From the NCBI RefSeq assembly GCF_002210285.1, contig NZ_MWQE01000001.1, positions 310,001 to 374,000 on the forward strand: DNA of 64,000 nucleotides, in the 5' to 3' direction. Below, piece after piece: positions 48,706 through 57,055 of the stretch. Under the pieces are notes generated by a model. The model saw only the letters and a program-made list of their open reading frames with translations. It made no database searches and was not told where the DNA came from. The position numbers and the translations under genes were made by a program. The stretch is from Fibrobacter sp. UWR2. GTDB taxonomy: Bacteria > Fibrobacterota > Fibrobacteria > Fibrobacterales > Fibrobacteraceae. Each line of letters begins with the position of its first letter. Position 1 is the first letter of the stretch.

Positions 48706-51121
48706 CGTCCACCTCGAAGTTGAGCCAGCCGAACATCGGCTTGAGCGCGGCGAGCGGGCCCGTGGGGGCTAGCTGGTACTGCTTGTAGATATTGAAGACC
48801 TTGTTCTCGAGGCTCGTCTTGTCGATGTAGAGGTTGAGCCAGTCGGCGACAGTGATGAGGTCGGTGATGTACTTGACCGTCGATTCGTCAATCTTGGCGT
48901 AGACATCGTCGATGAGCGTGTTCAGCCTGCGGAAGAACATGCGGCCCGTACCTCCGAAACTGGGCTTCGTGTCGAGGGCGTTCGCCTCGTCGATGAGTCC
49001 CTTGATTTCGTTGACCAGGCTAGGATCCGGACCTTCGAGCAGCTTGAGCGCCTCGTGGTGAATGCGGGCGTTCAGTTCGAGCGAGAGTATCTTGCGCATG
49101 GTGTCGGGAAGCGTATGGTCCGGGTCGGCGAGACTGTCGATAGAGATGCCGTGGTTCAGCGCGAAGCTGGAGTACGACTCGGTGAGCTTGGCGAGATGTT
49201 TCTGCGTGCAGAGTTTGTTGATGCACTGTAGCGAGTCGCTCATGAGGTCGCGCATGCGGACAACATAGGCGGTGGGGAACATGTGGCGTAGTTCCTGCGT
49301 ACTCATGTTCGGATTCTCGACGAACTTGAGGCCGTTCTGCTCGATGGTGCCCATGGCGACCACGATATTGATGCGGCCGAGCGCATCGGTGATGACTAGG
49401 TTCGTCGTCTCGCGGCTTTCGGCGATAAGCTTGTCTTCGTAGGTGACGCGCACGAGGGTCTGACGGCGACGGCTTGAAATCTTCTCCGCCTTCATGCGGG
49501 AATCCTTGTCGCTGTAGTTGTCATCGAGTTCTAGGTGGAATATGGCGGCTCGTTCGGCCATCTCCTTGAGGATGACGGGAACCGCGTCTTCGGCGTAACG
49601 CGTGAACACTTCGGCTCCGTTCCACTTATGTTCGTTACTCGTGGCGCGGGCGAGAATGCTGAGTACCTCGCTCTTGATGTTGTGCCCGAAGGGGAGGAAC
49701 GGTTCCAGGAGCTCCATGGCACGCAGGGCGTAGCGCATGTTCTGCACGGGTTCCAGACCTTCGATGTCGTTGAAGAACCAACCGCAACTTGTGAAGCTGA
49801 ACAGGCAGAACTTCTGGATTTCAAGGAGCCTGATAGCCCTGGCGCATTCTTCGGGATTGTCTGGATGCAGGAGGACCTTCTGCAGGAAGGCTTCGGTGCG
49901 GGCTTTCTGCTCGGGGGCGACAAGCGTCTCGACATAGGCGTCGCGCACATCCCACGGGTTCATTGTGGAAATTTTTTCGAGTTCGCGGGCAAAGACGTGG
50001 TCGGCGAGCTTTTTCAGGTGGTTAAACGCGTCACGCAGGGGGCCGCGCCATTTCTGGTTCCAGTCGGGTCCGCCGCCGGTCGAACAACCGCAGTCGCGGT
50101 ACCAGCGGCCCACACCGTGGGCGCAGCTCCATGCACAGCCTTCGCCGTGGAAGTTCTTGAGCAGAACCTCGTGCTGCGGCGGGAACTTCTCGAGGAACCA
50201 GCCGTAGTTTACGGGGACCATCTTGTGTTCGGGAGCGTAGCGGTTGTAGAGCCAGGCAGCGCACATGTCGCCGAAGGGTTCGTGGTGGCCGTAACTTTCG
50301 CCGTCGGTTCCGATGCTTACGAGTTGAGGCTCTTCGCGGTTGGCATCCCAGGCGTCGGCGATGCGCCTGCCGAACGTGCCGGCGTCGCGCAGGAGGTGCT
50401 CAAAACCTACGGCAGAAGAAAGCCACGGGTTGTAGAAGAATACGTCGAGGTAGCCGTCGCAGAGAAGGTTGCCGTCCTTGTCGCGCGGGTACACGCGGTA
50501 GGGGCGTGTCGTATCGATGCTGGTGTTGGAACAGTCTTTCCATTCCTCTTCACCGAGCTTGCGGAAACTTTCGGCCTGCGTGGGCGAGAGGATGGTGAAC
50601 TTGATGCCGGCCTTGATGAGTTCGACAACCGTCTCGAGATTGATGGCGGTCTCGGCGAGCCACATCGCCTCGGGCATGCGACCGAAATGGAACTTGAAAT
50701 CTTCGATACCCCAGCGGATTTGTGTGCGCTTGTCCTGCTCGCTTGCGAGCGGCATGATGATGTGGTTATAGACTTGCGCAATCGCGTTGCCGTGCCCGAG
50801 CCTCTCGAAGCTTTTCTTGTCGGCTTCCTGAATGCGCTTGTATGTATCCGGCGTGTTCGTGCGGATCCAGCCCATGAGCGTGGGGCCCATGTTGAAACTC
50901 ATATACTCGTAGTTGTTGACGATATCTACGATATGGCCGTGCGGGCTTAAAATACGGCTAGCGGAATTGGGACTGTAGCACTGGCTCGCTATTCGGTCGT
51001 TCCAGTCGTGATTGGGCCTCGCACTGGGCTGGTTCTCGATGACGCCAGTCCAGGGGTTTTCGCGGGGGGGCTGGTAAAAATGACCGTGAATCGTAAAGTA
51101 GAGGGGGTACTTCTTGTCCAT
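48698..51121 (-). CDS. Glycoside hydrolase family 57 protein with DUF3536 domain
   Basis: This 807-residue enzyme has no signal peptide, so it is probably cytosolic. The GH57 barrel shows I-H-G-H-F-Y-Q-P-P-R-E-N-P near the start, P-E-A-M-W-L-A-E (E157) and I-G-T-D-G-E-S-Y-G-H-H (D273, E275), which match conserved GH57 regions. The DUF3536 C-terminal half follows, as in a subset of GH57 proteins usually annotated as alpha-amylase or glucanotransferase-like. Glycogen or maltodextrin metabolism is the likely role, inferred from the family. It starts 20 nt after the GH26 gene upstream and overlaps hpt by 8 nt. Confidence 0.88.
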   Translation of the reverse strand: MDKKYPLYFTIHGHFYQPPRENPWTGVIENQPSARPNHDWNDRIASQCYSPNSASRILSPHGHIVDIVNNYEYMSFNMGPTLMGWIRTNTPDTYKRIQEADKKSFERLGHGNAIAQVYNHIIMPLASEQDKRTQIRWGIEDFKFHFGRMPEAMWLAETAINLETVVELIKAGIKFTILSPTQAESFRKLGEEEWKDCSNTSIDTTRPYRVYPRDKDGNLLCDGYLDVFFYNPWLSSAVGFEHLLRDAGTFGRRIADAWDANREEPQLVSIGTDGESYGHHEPFGDMCAAWLYNRYAPEHKMVPVNYGWFLEKFPPQHEVLLKNFHGEGCAWSCAHGVGRWYRDCGCSTGGGPDWNQKWRGPLRDAFNHLKKLADHVFARELEKISTMNPWDVRDAYVETLVAPEQKARTEAFLQKVLLHPDNPEECARAIRLLEIQKFCLFSFTSCGWFFNDIEGLEPVQNMRYALRAMELLEPFLPFGHNIKSEVLSILARATSNEHKWNGAEVFTRYAEDAVPVILKEMAERAAIFHLELDDNYSDKDSRMKAEKISSRRRQTLVRVTYEDKLIAESRETTNLVITDALGRINIVVAMGTIEQNGLKFVENPNMSTQELRHMFPTAYVVRMRDLMSDSLQCINKLCTQKHLAKLTESYSSFALNHGISIDSLADPDHTLPDTMRKILSLELNARIHHEALKLLEGPDPSLVNEIKGLIDEANALDTKPSFGGTGRMFFRRLNTLIDDVYAKIDESTVKYITDLITVADWLNLYIDKTSLENKVFNIYKQYQLAPTGPLAALKPMFGWLNFEVDDV

Positions 51122-51141
51122 GCCCTCAAAGATAGAAAACT

Positions 51142-53040
51142 TTACTTCACGAGGATTTTCTGGGCGTAGTTTGTGCTACCTATCTTGGCGCGAACGACGT
51201 AGTTTCCGCTTGCGATTCCCTGCAGGTCGAATAGTGTGGAGCCTGCGGGCACGTTGCCCCGGACAAGCGTTGCGACCTTGTGACCGAGCATGTCGAACAG
51301 CGCGATGTTTGCCGTCGTATTGTCGCTCACGTTTATCTCGAGCATATTGTCGTTCAAGTGAATGTTTAGTTTATTCGAAACGTTCGCGGATTTCGCGACA
51401 GGAATTGCAGTCGGGGCGACAATGGCACCCTCGCTGCTAGTGTCGGCGACGACGTTGTCCCAGCCGGGCATGTTGTCGAGTGCGATAATGCGTTCGTCAT
51501 CGAGGTTCCTCTTCCACATGTCGGTAGGAGTCTTTTCGAGGAAGTTTCCGCTCCACGTCTGGCTCCAGGTCATCCAGTAACTCCAATAGGCCTTGTCTTC
51601 GGCGATGCTGTCGATATCCGGGATAGCGCCGTTTTCGCTCAGGGCGATGAGCTTCTTGGTGCCGACGTCGCTCACTATCTTATTGAAGTAGTTCGCGGCG
51701 GAATTGTGGTTGTTAAGCGGGTCGTAGATATCGACCGCGACAATGTCCACGTATTCGTCACCCGGGTACCATTCCGCATTGAGAGCGCTGTAGTCGTAAC
51801 CGAATTTCGGGTCGGTATTGATGTTCCATACCCAGATGAGGTTCGTGAGTTTATTTGTATTCACCATGCGGTCGAACACAAGGCGGTAAAGCTGCACGTA
51901 GCACTCGGGGCTACCCACGCCCCACCAGAACCAGCCACCGCTGGCCTCGTGTAGGGGGCGCCACACGACGGCGATTCCCTTTTCCTCGAGTTCCTTGAAG
52001 TAGCCCGAAACGATATCCACGTCGGCAACGATGTCCTTGTAGACCTGCGAAGTCACGTCGATTTCCTTGCAGGTGGAATCCTTGAAGGCCTTCGTGTAGT
52101 TGAAACAGGTGTTGTTGTCGGCCGTCTTCGTGACGCCTTCGGTGCAGCCCGCGTTCCTGAAACCTTCTTGCTGCGTGTAGAAAATCGTATCTTCCCCGAC
52201 TTTCCAGTGCCAGGTGAAGGTCGGAATGCCGCCCATTTCCCACAGTTGCTCGGTCATAACCAGGTTGTTCTCGGTGTAGCCCCGGAACCAGCCTTCTTCG
52301 TGATGCCCGCCCGCGGCAAAGAGCATGTCGAACCCGCCCACGGCAGGGTAGTGCCCGCTGCGCTTGTAGAACTCGGCAATGTCGGTCTGGCCCTTCCACG
52401 AAACTTCCTCGTCGCTGAACTTGCAGGAATCTGCCGGAGTGCATTCGCCCGCCTTCAAAAGTTTCATGTTGCCGTAATCGTAGTTGAAGTTCTGGTCGCT
52501 GATCATCATGCCGCTCACCGTCTTCTTCATGAAGTTGTCGCGGAGGAATGTCTTGATCTTCATGGCGCTTTCGCTTGCGTTAGGCGTTACGGGCAATGCG
52601 CTGATATTGAAAACGGGATCGGGATGGCGTTCTACGGTAATGTAGTCGACACCGATGGCGCCGTTCCCTACGGTAATTGTGTTCTCGCCGACGCGCATTT
52701 TGGCAGATGCCGCCACCACGTAGCTGGAATCGCAGTTGCGCGGGGTCGTGAGCATCGAGCCCGCCTCGACGCCGTTCACGAGAATCTTGGAGGTGGTCCA
52801 GTCGTACTGCTTGATGAGCACCTTGGTCGTGATGTCGTACATCGCGGTTTCTTCGACCTTGACAGTGAAGGTGAACTCGGTGCCGGAGGATTTCGACACG
52901 AACTTCGCTCCGGTAGAATCTGCCGAGATATCGCCGGCATTTACGCCCGGCTGCGCTTCGGCTTCGTAGACTGTGGGGGCGGCAAAAGCGGATACCGCCA
53001 CGGAGAATGCGGCTATCGCCGCGATAGACTTGAATTCCAT
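51142..53040 (-). CDS. Secreted GH26 beta-mannanase with N-terminal CBM (GH26-A)
   Basis: This 632-residue enzyme should cut beta-1,4-mannan. The start is the ATG at 53040, with GGAG 8 nt upstream. A signal peptide (about 1-21) leads into a CBM6/35-like module starting Y-E-A-E-A (24-137). The GH26 barrel follows with W-R-P-L-H-E-A-S-G-G-W-F-W-W-G (acid/base E365) and A-L-S-E-N-G-A-I-P (nucleophile E469). The C-terminus ends with a tail of the T9SS type (I-A-S-G-N-Y-V-V-R-A-K and final I-L-V-K). It is the most downstream of four clustered mannan-type hydrolases. Confidence 0.92.
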   Translation of the reverse strand: MEFKSIAAIAAFSVAVSAFAAPTVYEAEAQPGVNAGDISADSTGAKFVSKSSGTEFTFTVKVEETAMYDITTKVLIKQYDWTTSKILVNGVEAGSMLTTPRNCDSSYVVAASAKMRVGENTITVGNGAIGVDYITVERHPDPVFNISALPVTPNASESAMKIKTFLRDNFMKKTVSGMMISDQNFNYDYGNMKLLKAGECTPADSCKFSDEEVSWKGQTDIAEFYKRSGHYPAVGGFDMLFAAGGHHEEGWFRGYTENNLVMTEQLWEMGGIPTFTWHWKVGEDTIFYTQQEGFRNAGCTEGVTKTADNNTCFNYTKAFKDSTCKEIDVTSQVYKDIVADVDIVSGYFKELEEKGIAVVWRPLHEASGGWFWWGVGSPECYVQLYRLVFDRMVNTNKLTNLIWVWNINTDPKFGYDYSALNAEWYPGDEYVDIVAVDIYDPLNNHNSAANYFNKIVSDVGTKKLIALSENGAIPDIDSIAEDKAYWSYWMTWSQTWSGNFLEKTPTDMWKRNLDDERIIALDNMPGWDNVVADTSSEGAIVAPTAIPVAKSANVSNKLNIHLNDNMLEINVSDNTTANIALFDMLGHKVATLVRGNVPAGSTLFDLQGIASGNYVVRAKIGSTNYAQKILVK

Positions 53041-53146
53041 AAACACTCCATACATCTTTGGTCTAAATATATCCTAAAAAAAGCCCGATTGAACGATTAC
53101 AAGAAAAAAGAAAGAAAACCTGTTGCGTGACGCACAATATCAAAAA

Positions 53147-53172
53147 CCCCCGCAGGTGTTATCCCGCAGGGG
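53147..53172 (-). terminator. Terminator of the GH5 gene
   Basis: An imperfect 10-bp stem (53147-53156 with 53163-53172, two mismatches) is followed on the minus strand by five T residues, about 20 nt past the stop codon. Confidence 0.65.
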
Positions 53173-53190
53173 CGAAGAGTCAGAAATCCT

Positions 53191-55062
53191 TTATTTTACA
53201 AGCGCGGGTTGTGTCGCGGTGAAGCCTGTGCCCTTCACGCGCACGATATACATTCCCTTGGGCATTTCAGAAAGGCTGAAGGCGTAGCTGCCCTGAGCGA
53301 GCTTGCCGTGGAAGAGGGTCGCGATGCGCCTGCCGTTCATGTTGAACACGTCGACACTCACGTTGCCGGCCTTTGCGGTGGTAAGTGAAATCGTGGTGTT
53401 CTGGATGCCGAATGCCGTGCGTACCTGGGCGACGTGGGGAATTGCCACAGAGCCATCGAACACGATCTTGATTTCGGGAATCATCTCTTCGGTGTTCTCG
53501 AAACCGCGGCTGAAGGCATCGTACTTGTCGCTGTTGAAGTCCCAGAGAACCTGGTCGCCCGCCTTGAAGTTGTCGTACAGGATGGTGCCTGTATAGCCTG
53601 CGGCGTAGTTTGCGACAACGACGCTCAAGGTCTGGTTGCGGTCGGCAAAACTGGAGATGTCGAAGGAGCAGGTTACCGTTTCGCCCGCAGGCACGACGCA
53701 TGCGCCGGCATCGTCGTTCACCGGAGTCCAGGTCCATGCACTAGTCAGCTTGAAAATCAGGTGCAACTGGGCGTTGCTTTCGCCCTTGTTCGTTGCTTCG
53801 AACGTGAACGTATTTGCGTTGCTCAGGTCCCATGTCTTCTGGTATTCGATCTGCGCGTTATCGCCGCCGTAGGTCACCGACATCTTGCCGTCGCCGCCTT
53901 CCTGGCTAATCGTTACGTCCTTGATTTTGATGGAGGCTTCTTCTGTAGCGGCAAGTGCCGTCATGGCATTGAGTGCGGGGTCGATGGTGTAGGTGTAGCC
54001 GCCGAACTGCGATTCGGTCTTGTCGCCGATGTACTGCCAGGCGAGTGCGCCTGCGTAGCCACCATCAAAGGCCTTGCGGTAGCATTCCTCGGTCGAAATC
54101 TGGGTCTTCGCGGCCATGCTCGAAGTGTAGGTATCGCCCTTCCAGCCACTTGCCGGGAATTCACCGATAATCATCGGCTTGTTATCGTAGTTGTATTTTG
54201 CAGCCATCTGGGCAGCCGTATTCACGAAGGGCGAAACGTCGTCGTTTTGGTAATACGGGTAGTAGTGCGTCTGGAAAAAGTCGAGCGTTCCATTGGCTTC
54301 GCCGCCGGCGGCGATGAGTTCGGAATCGTTCCACCAGCTCTGATACTGGATATTCACGCTACCCGTAGAAACGAGCAGCTCCGGATTCGTCGTATGGATG
54401 GCGGCAGCAATCTTGTTCGTGAACTTCTGCAGCACGGATTTTTCAAGTTTCTGGGTGGTCCAGCCCACGCTTGTCATGCCTTCGGGCTCGTTGAACACTT
54501 CCCAGGTCATGAGCGCGTTGTGGTTGCCGATGGCCTTCACGACCGGAACGAGTACATTATCGATGAAGGCCTTGGTGCCTTCGTCCTCGAACAGTTTTTC
54601 GTTCGCCGTGATATCGAGTTTCTCGTTGTAGAGTCCCCATTGGTTCGGTTCCATCAGGTTATGGCTAAAGAGGCACATCGAGACCATCACGCCGTATTCC
54701 TCGGCGATGTCCAGCGCCTTCTTCATGTTGGCGATTGTATTTTCCTTGGGGCCGGTCACCAGGTGTGTGCTCTGGTCGATAGTCGGGCTCTGGCTCATGT
54801 TGTTGAAGAGCCACCAGCGGATGGCGTTGCCGCCCGCAGCACGCGTGCCTTCTACGGCCTTGCGCCAGGCGTTCTCGTTCAGCGGGGAGTCACCTACGTC
54901 GGAATTGTAGTCGCTCCACGCGAGGTTCGTGCCCGAGAAGAAAATCTTCTTGCCGTTATAGAGCAAGTCGGTTCCGCTTACGGTAAGTCCCGGAGCGGCA
55001 AATGCAGAAACAGCCCCACCGAGCAGGGTGGCGCCAAGCAAGATCCTGAAAGTTTTTTTCAT
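53191..55062 (-). CDS. Secreted GH5 glycoside hydrolase (mannanase/endoglucanase type)
   Basis: This 623-residue enzyme starts at the ATG at 55062 (AGGA 8-9 nt upstream) with a signal peptide ending A-F-A-A (about 1-23). The GH5 barrel shows A-I-R-W-W-L-F near 80, W-E-V-F-N-E-P-E-G with acid/base E192, H-Y-Y-P-Y-Y near 266 and I-I-G-E-F-P-A with nucleophile E301. A beta-sandwich module (about 375-520) resembles CBM11-like domains. The tail contains the Y-I-V-R-V-K-G-T-G element and is nearly identical to that of the GH26-C gene. Its place among GH26 genes favours beta-mannanase activity, but endoglucanase cannot be excluded. Confidence 0.9.
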   Translation of the reverse strand: MKKTFRILLGATLLGGAVSAFAAPGLTVSGTDLLYNGKKIFFSGTNLAWSDYNSDVGDSPLNENAWRKAVEGTRAAGGNAIRWWLFNNMSQSPTIDQSTHLVTGPKENTIANMKKALDIAEEYGVMVSMCLFSHNLMEPNQWGLYNEKLDITANEKLFEDEGTKAFIDNVLVPVVKAIGNHNALMTWEVFNEPEGMTSVGWTTQKLEKSVLQKFTNKIAAAIHTTNPELLVSTGSVNIQYQSWWNDSELIAAGGEANGTLDFFQTHYYPYYQNDDVSPFVNTAAQMAAKYNYDNKPMIIGEFPASGWKGDTYTSSMAAKTQISTEECYRKAFDGGYAGALAWQYIGDKTESQFGGYTYTIDPALNAMTALAATEEASIKIKDVTISQEGGDGKMSVTYGGDNAQIEYQKTWDLSNANTFTFEATNKGESNAQLHLIFKLTSAWTWTPVNDDAGACVVPAGETVTCSFDISSFADRNQTLSVVVANYAAGYTGTILYDNFKAGDQVLWDFNSDKYDAFSRGFENTEEMIPEIKIVFDGSVAIPHVAQVRTAFGIQNTTISLTTAKAGNVSVDVFNMNGRRIATLFHGKLAQGSYAFSLSEMPKGMYIVRVKGTGFTATQPALVK

Positions 55063-55100
55063 GTAAACATCCTCATTTCTTTCCCCGAAAAATAAATAAA

Positions 55101-55129
55101 AAAAGCGAAAAAAGGACTTTTCCGCTTTT
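55101..55129 (-). terminator. Terminator downstream of GH26-B
   Basis: A 7-bp stem AAAAGCG/CGCTTTT around an A/T-rich loop continues into a T run on the minus strand, about 70 nt past the GH26-B stop and 40 nt before the GH5 start. Confidence 0.65.
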
Positions 55130-55131
55130 GG

Positions 55132-55165
55132 GGTGTTGACAAAAATCACGGATTATGTCAACACC
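55132..55165. other. 9-bp inverted repeat with 16-nt loop
   Basis: GGTGTTGAC at 55132-55140 is exactly repeated in inverse at 55157-55165. It lies between GH26-B and GH5 and may be an additional hairpin or a regulator site. Confidence 0.5.
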
Positions 55166-55199
55166 TTGTCAGGTGTTTGTTCTGGCGCACAAGTGGGGC

Positions 55200-56951
55200 T
55201 TATTTTAGCATGATTTTGTGGTTTTGTGTCAAGCCGTTTGCCTGGATGCGCACTAGGTACGGTCCGCGGGCGAGGCGTGAAAGCGCTATCGTGCCGTTCT
55301 GGCTCATCTTTTGGGCGATTACGCGGTTTCCTTGCAAATCGTAAATCGAGACCTGTGCCGTAGAGGCGTTCAGGTTCACTTGCAAATCGCGACCGACAAG
55401 CCGAATTGCTGGGGCTGCTTTCCTGACGGTTGCGACGACGGTTGTCTGCATTTCGTACTTGTCCCAGCCCGGCATGTCTTCGAGAGTCAGCGTGTATTCG
55501 TTGTTCATTACGGTTTTCCAACTTTCCTTGGTGTTGTCGTTCGCCCAGCTTTCCATGGCGTAGTCGCCATACCACGGCATAAACCAGCTCCAGTTTGCTC
55601 CATCGGCCTTCATCTCGTCAGGGTAAGGCACGGAACCATTCTCGGACAAGGTGACAATCTTCTTGGCTCCGTACATGTCCTTGACTTTCTCGAACGAGCT
55701 GATGAGTGAGGCGTGATTTGATTCGCGCGGGTAGTAATAGTAGTCGCGGCCTACAACGTCTACGTATTCGTCGCCCGGATACCAGTCAAGAGCATCGCTT
55801 GCTTCGTCGGTGGTCCACACCCAAATCAAGTTGTGCAAGCCTTTCTGGTTCACAAAAATATCGAACATGAGTTTGTACAGGGCGACGCACGGCTTGGCGC
55901 CATCGGTGCCCCACCAGAACCATTTTCCGCTAGCTTCGTGGAGCGGGCGCCAAAGAACAGCGACTCCTTCTTTTTGCAAAGTCAAAAGCGAATCGGCAAT
56001 CATTTCCATGTCACGGACTATGGCCTTGTACGCATCGCTGTCTGTTTTCCATTTGCCGGTGTCTTCGTCGTAGGCCTTTGTGATGCTGAATTCGGTATAG
56101 GGGTCGTTTCCGCTAGATTGCGTGTAGAACGCTTCGACTTCGTGCATCGGGTCTTTCCAATGCCAGTTGAATTGCGGAATGCCGCCAGCCTTCCAGACGG
56201 TCTTTGCCATTTCGAGTGAGGCGTGTGTGTAACCCTGATACCATTGCTGGTCGGAATTCTTGCCCGATGCGTGCAAGAAGTCAAAGCCCACGAGAACCAC
56301 GTTCTTGCCGCTTGCTTCGTAGATGTAGCTGAGTTCGGTTTGCGTTTCGTAGTTTTGCGGAGTGTACTGGCCGTTATTTTCGAACGGTCGTTCCGTCATG
56401 ACGCCACTAATCACGTGCTTGCCGAAATTGTTGTACAGGAAATTGTAGAGTTTCTGTGCGCTTTCGGTCGGTTCAGGCGTGACAGGAGTCGGAGAGATGT
56501 TCCAGGGGGTCGCCTCGAATTCGGTAATCTCGATGTAGTCGATCTGGACCCATCCCCAGGACTTCTCGATGCCGATGGTGTTCGTGCCCTTGGAAAGCTT
56601 GATTTTGCCGGCTCCCTTGATGACCGTGAATTCGTCGGTGAGGCCGAAGCTGACCTGGCCTGCGGAATTCCCGTTTAGGGTCAGGTTCTGTATCTTGCTG
56701 GTACGGTCGGAGGGTAGCTTGTAGTTGATGAACAGCGTGTAGTAGCCGTCTTTTGGCATGTCGACGGTGAACAGGAGGTTTCCCGAGCCCATGTCGACGT
56801 ACTTGCCGCCCGATGCCTTCGCGTCGGTGAGCGTCTCGATTTCGTGGTCGTCGGCGGGGATGGCGTCTTCCGCCTCGTAGCGGAGGGCCTCGGCCATCGA
56901 ATAGCCTGTGAATGTAATTGCGGATGCGGTCAGCAGTTTGAATATATTCAT
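55200..56951 (-). CDS. Secreted GH26 beta-mannanase with N-terminal CBM35-like module (GH26-B)
   Basis: This 583-residue enzyme has a short signal peptide (1-21), a CBM35/CBM6-like domain (Y-E-A-E-D-A near 25 to about 143) and a GH26 barrel with W-R-P-L-H-E-A-S-G-K-W-F-W-W-G (acid/base E339) and T-L-S-E-N-G-S-V-P (nucleophile E437). The tail ends L-A-R-G-P-Y-L-V-R-I and I-M-L-K. It resembles GH26-A in domain order, but the two are diverged. Mannan or glucomannan is the expected substrate. It is separated from GH26-C by a terminator. Confidence 0.92.
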   Translation of the reverse strand: MNIFKLLTASAITFTGYSMAEALRYEAEDAIPADDHEIETLTDAKASGGKYVDMGSGNLLFTVDMPKDGYYTLFINYKLPSDRTSKIQNLTLNGNSAGQVSFGLTDEFTVIKGAGKIKLSKGTNTIGIEKSWGWVQIDYIEITEFEATPWNISPTPVTPEPTESAQKLYNFLYNNFGKHVISGVMTERPFENNGQYTPQNYETQTELSYIYEASGKNVVLVGFDFLHASGKNSDQQWYQGYTHASLEMAKTVWKAGGIPQFNWHWKDPMHEVEAFYTQSSGNDPYTEFSITKAYDEDTGKWKTDSDAYKAIVRDMEMIADSLLTLQKEGVAVLWRPLHEASGKWFWWGTDGAKPCVALYKLMFDIFVNQKGLHNLIWVWTTDEASDALDWYPGDEYVDVVGRDYYYYPRESNHASLISSFEKVKDMYGAKKIVTLSENGSVPYPDEMKADGANWSWFMPWYGDYAMESWANDNTKESWKTVMNNEYTLTLEDMPGWDKYEMQTTVVATVRKAAPAIRLVGRDLQVNLNASTAQVSIYDLQGNRVIAQKMSQNGTIALSRLARGPYLVRIQANGLTQNHKIMLK

Positions 56952-57014
56952 AGGGAATCTCCAGTACCTAAGATAATTTAATCAACAACTGGTTATCTTT
57001 TCTTTGACAAAAAA

Positions 57015-57041
57015 GCCCCGCGGAAAACCCGCAGGGCCTTT
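57015..57041 (-). terminator. Terminator of GH26-C
   Basis: A 9-bp stem (57015-57023 with 57029-57037, one mismatch) is followed on the minus strand by T residues, 20 nt past the stop. Confidence 0.8.
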
Positions 57042-57055
57042 ACCATAGGAGTATT

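Noticed and set aside
53434-55095. A 553-codon open frame antisense to the GH5 gene
   Set aside because: It is fully contained opposite a gene with intact GH5 catalytic motifs and has no start signals or recognisable domains.
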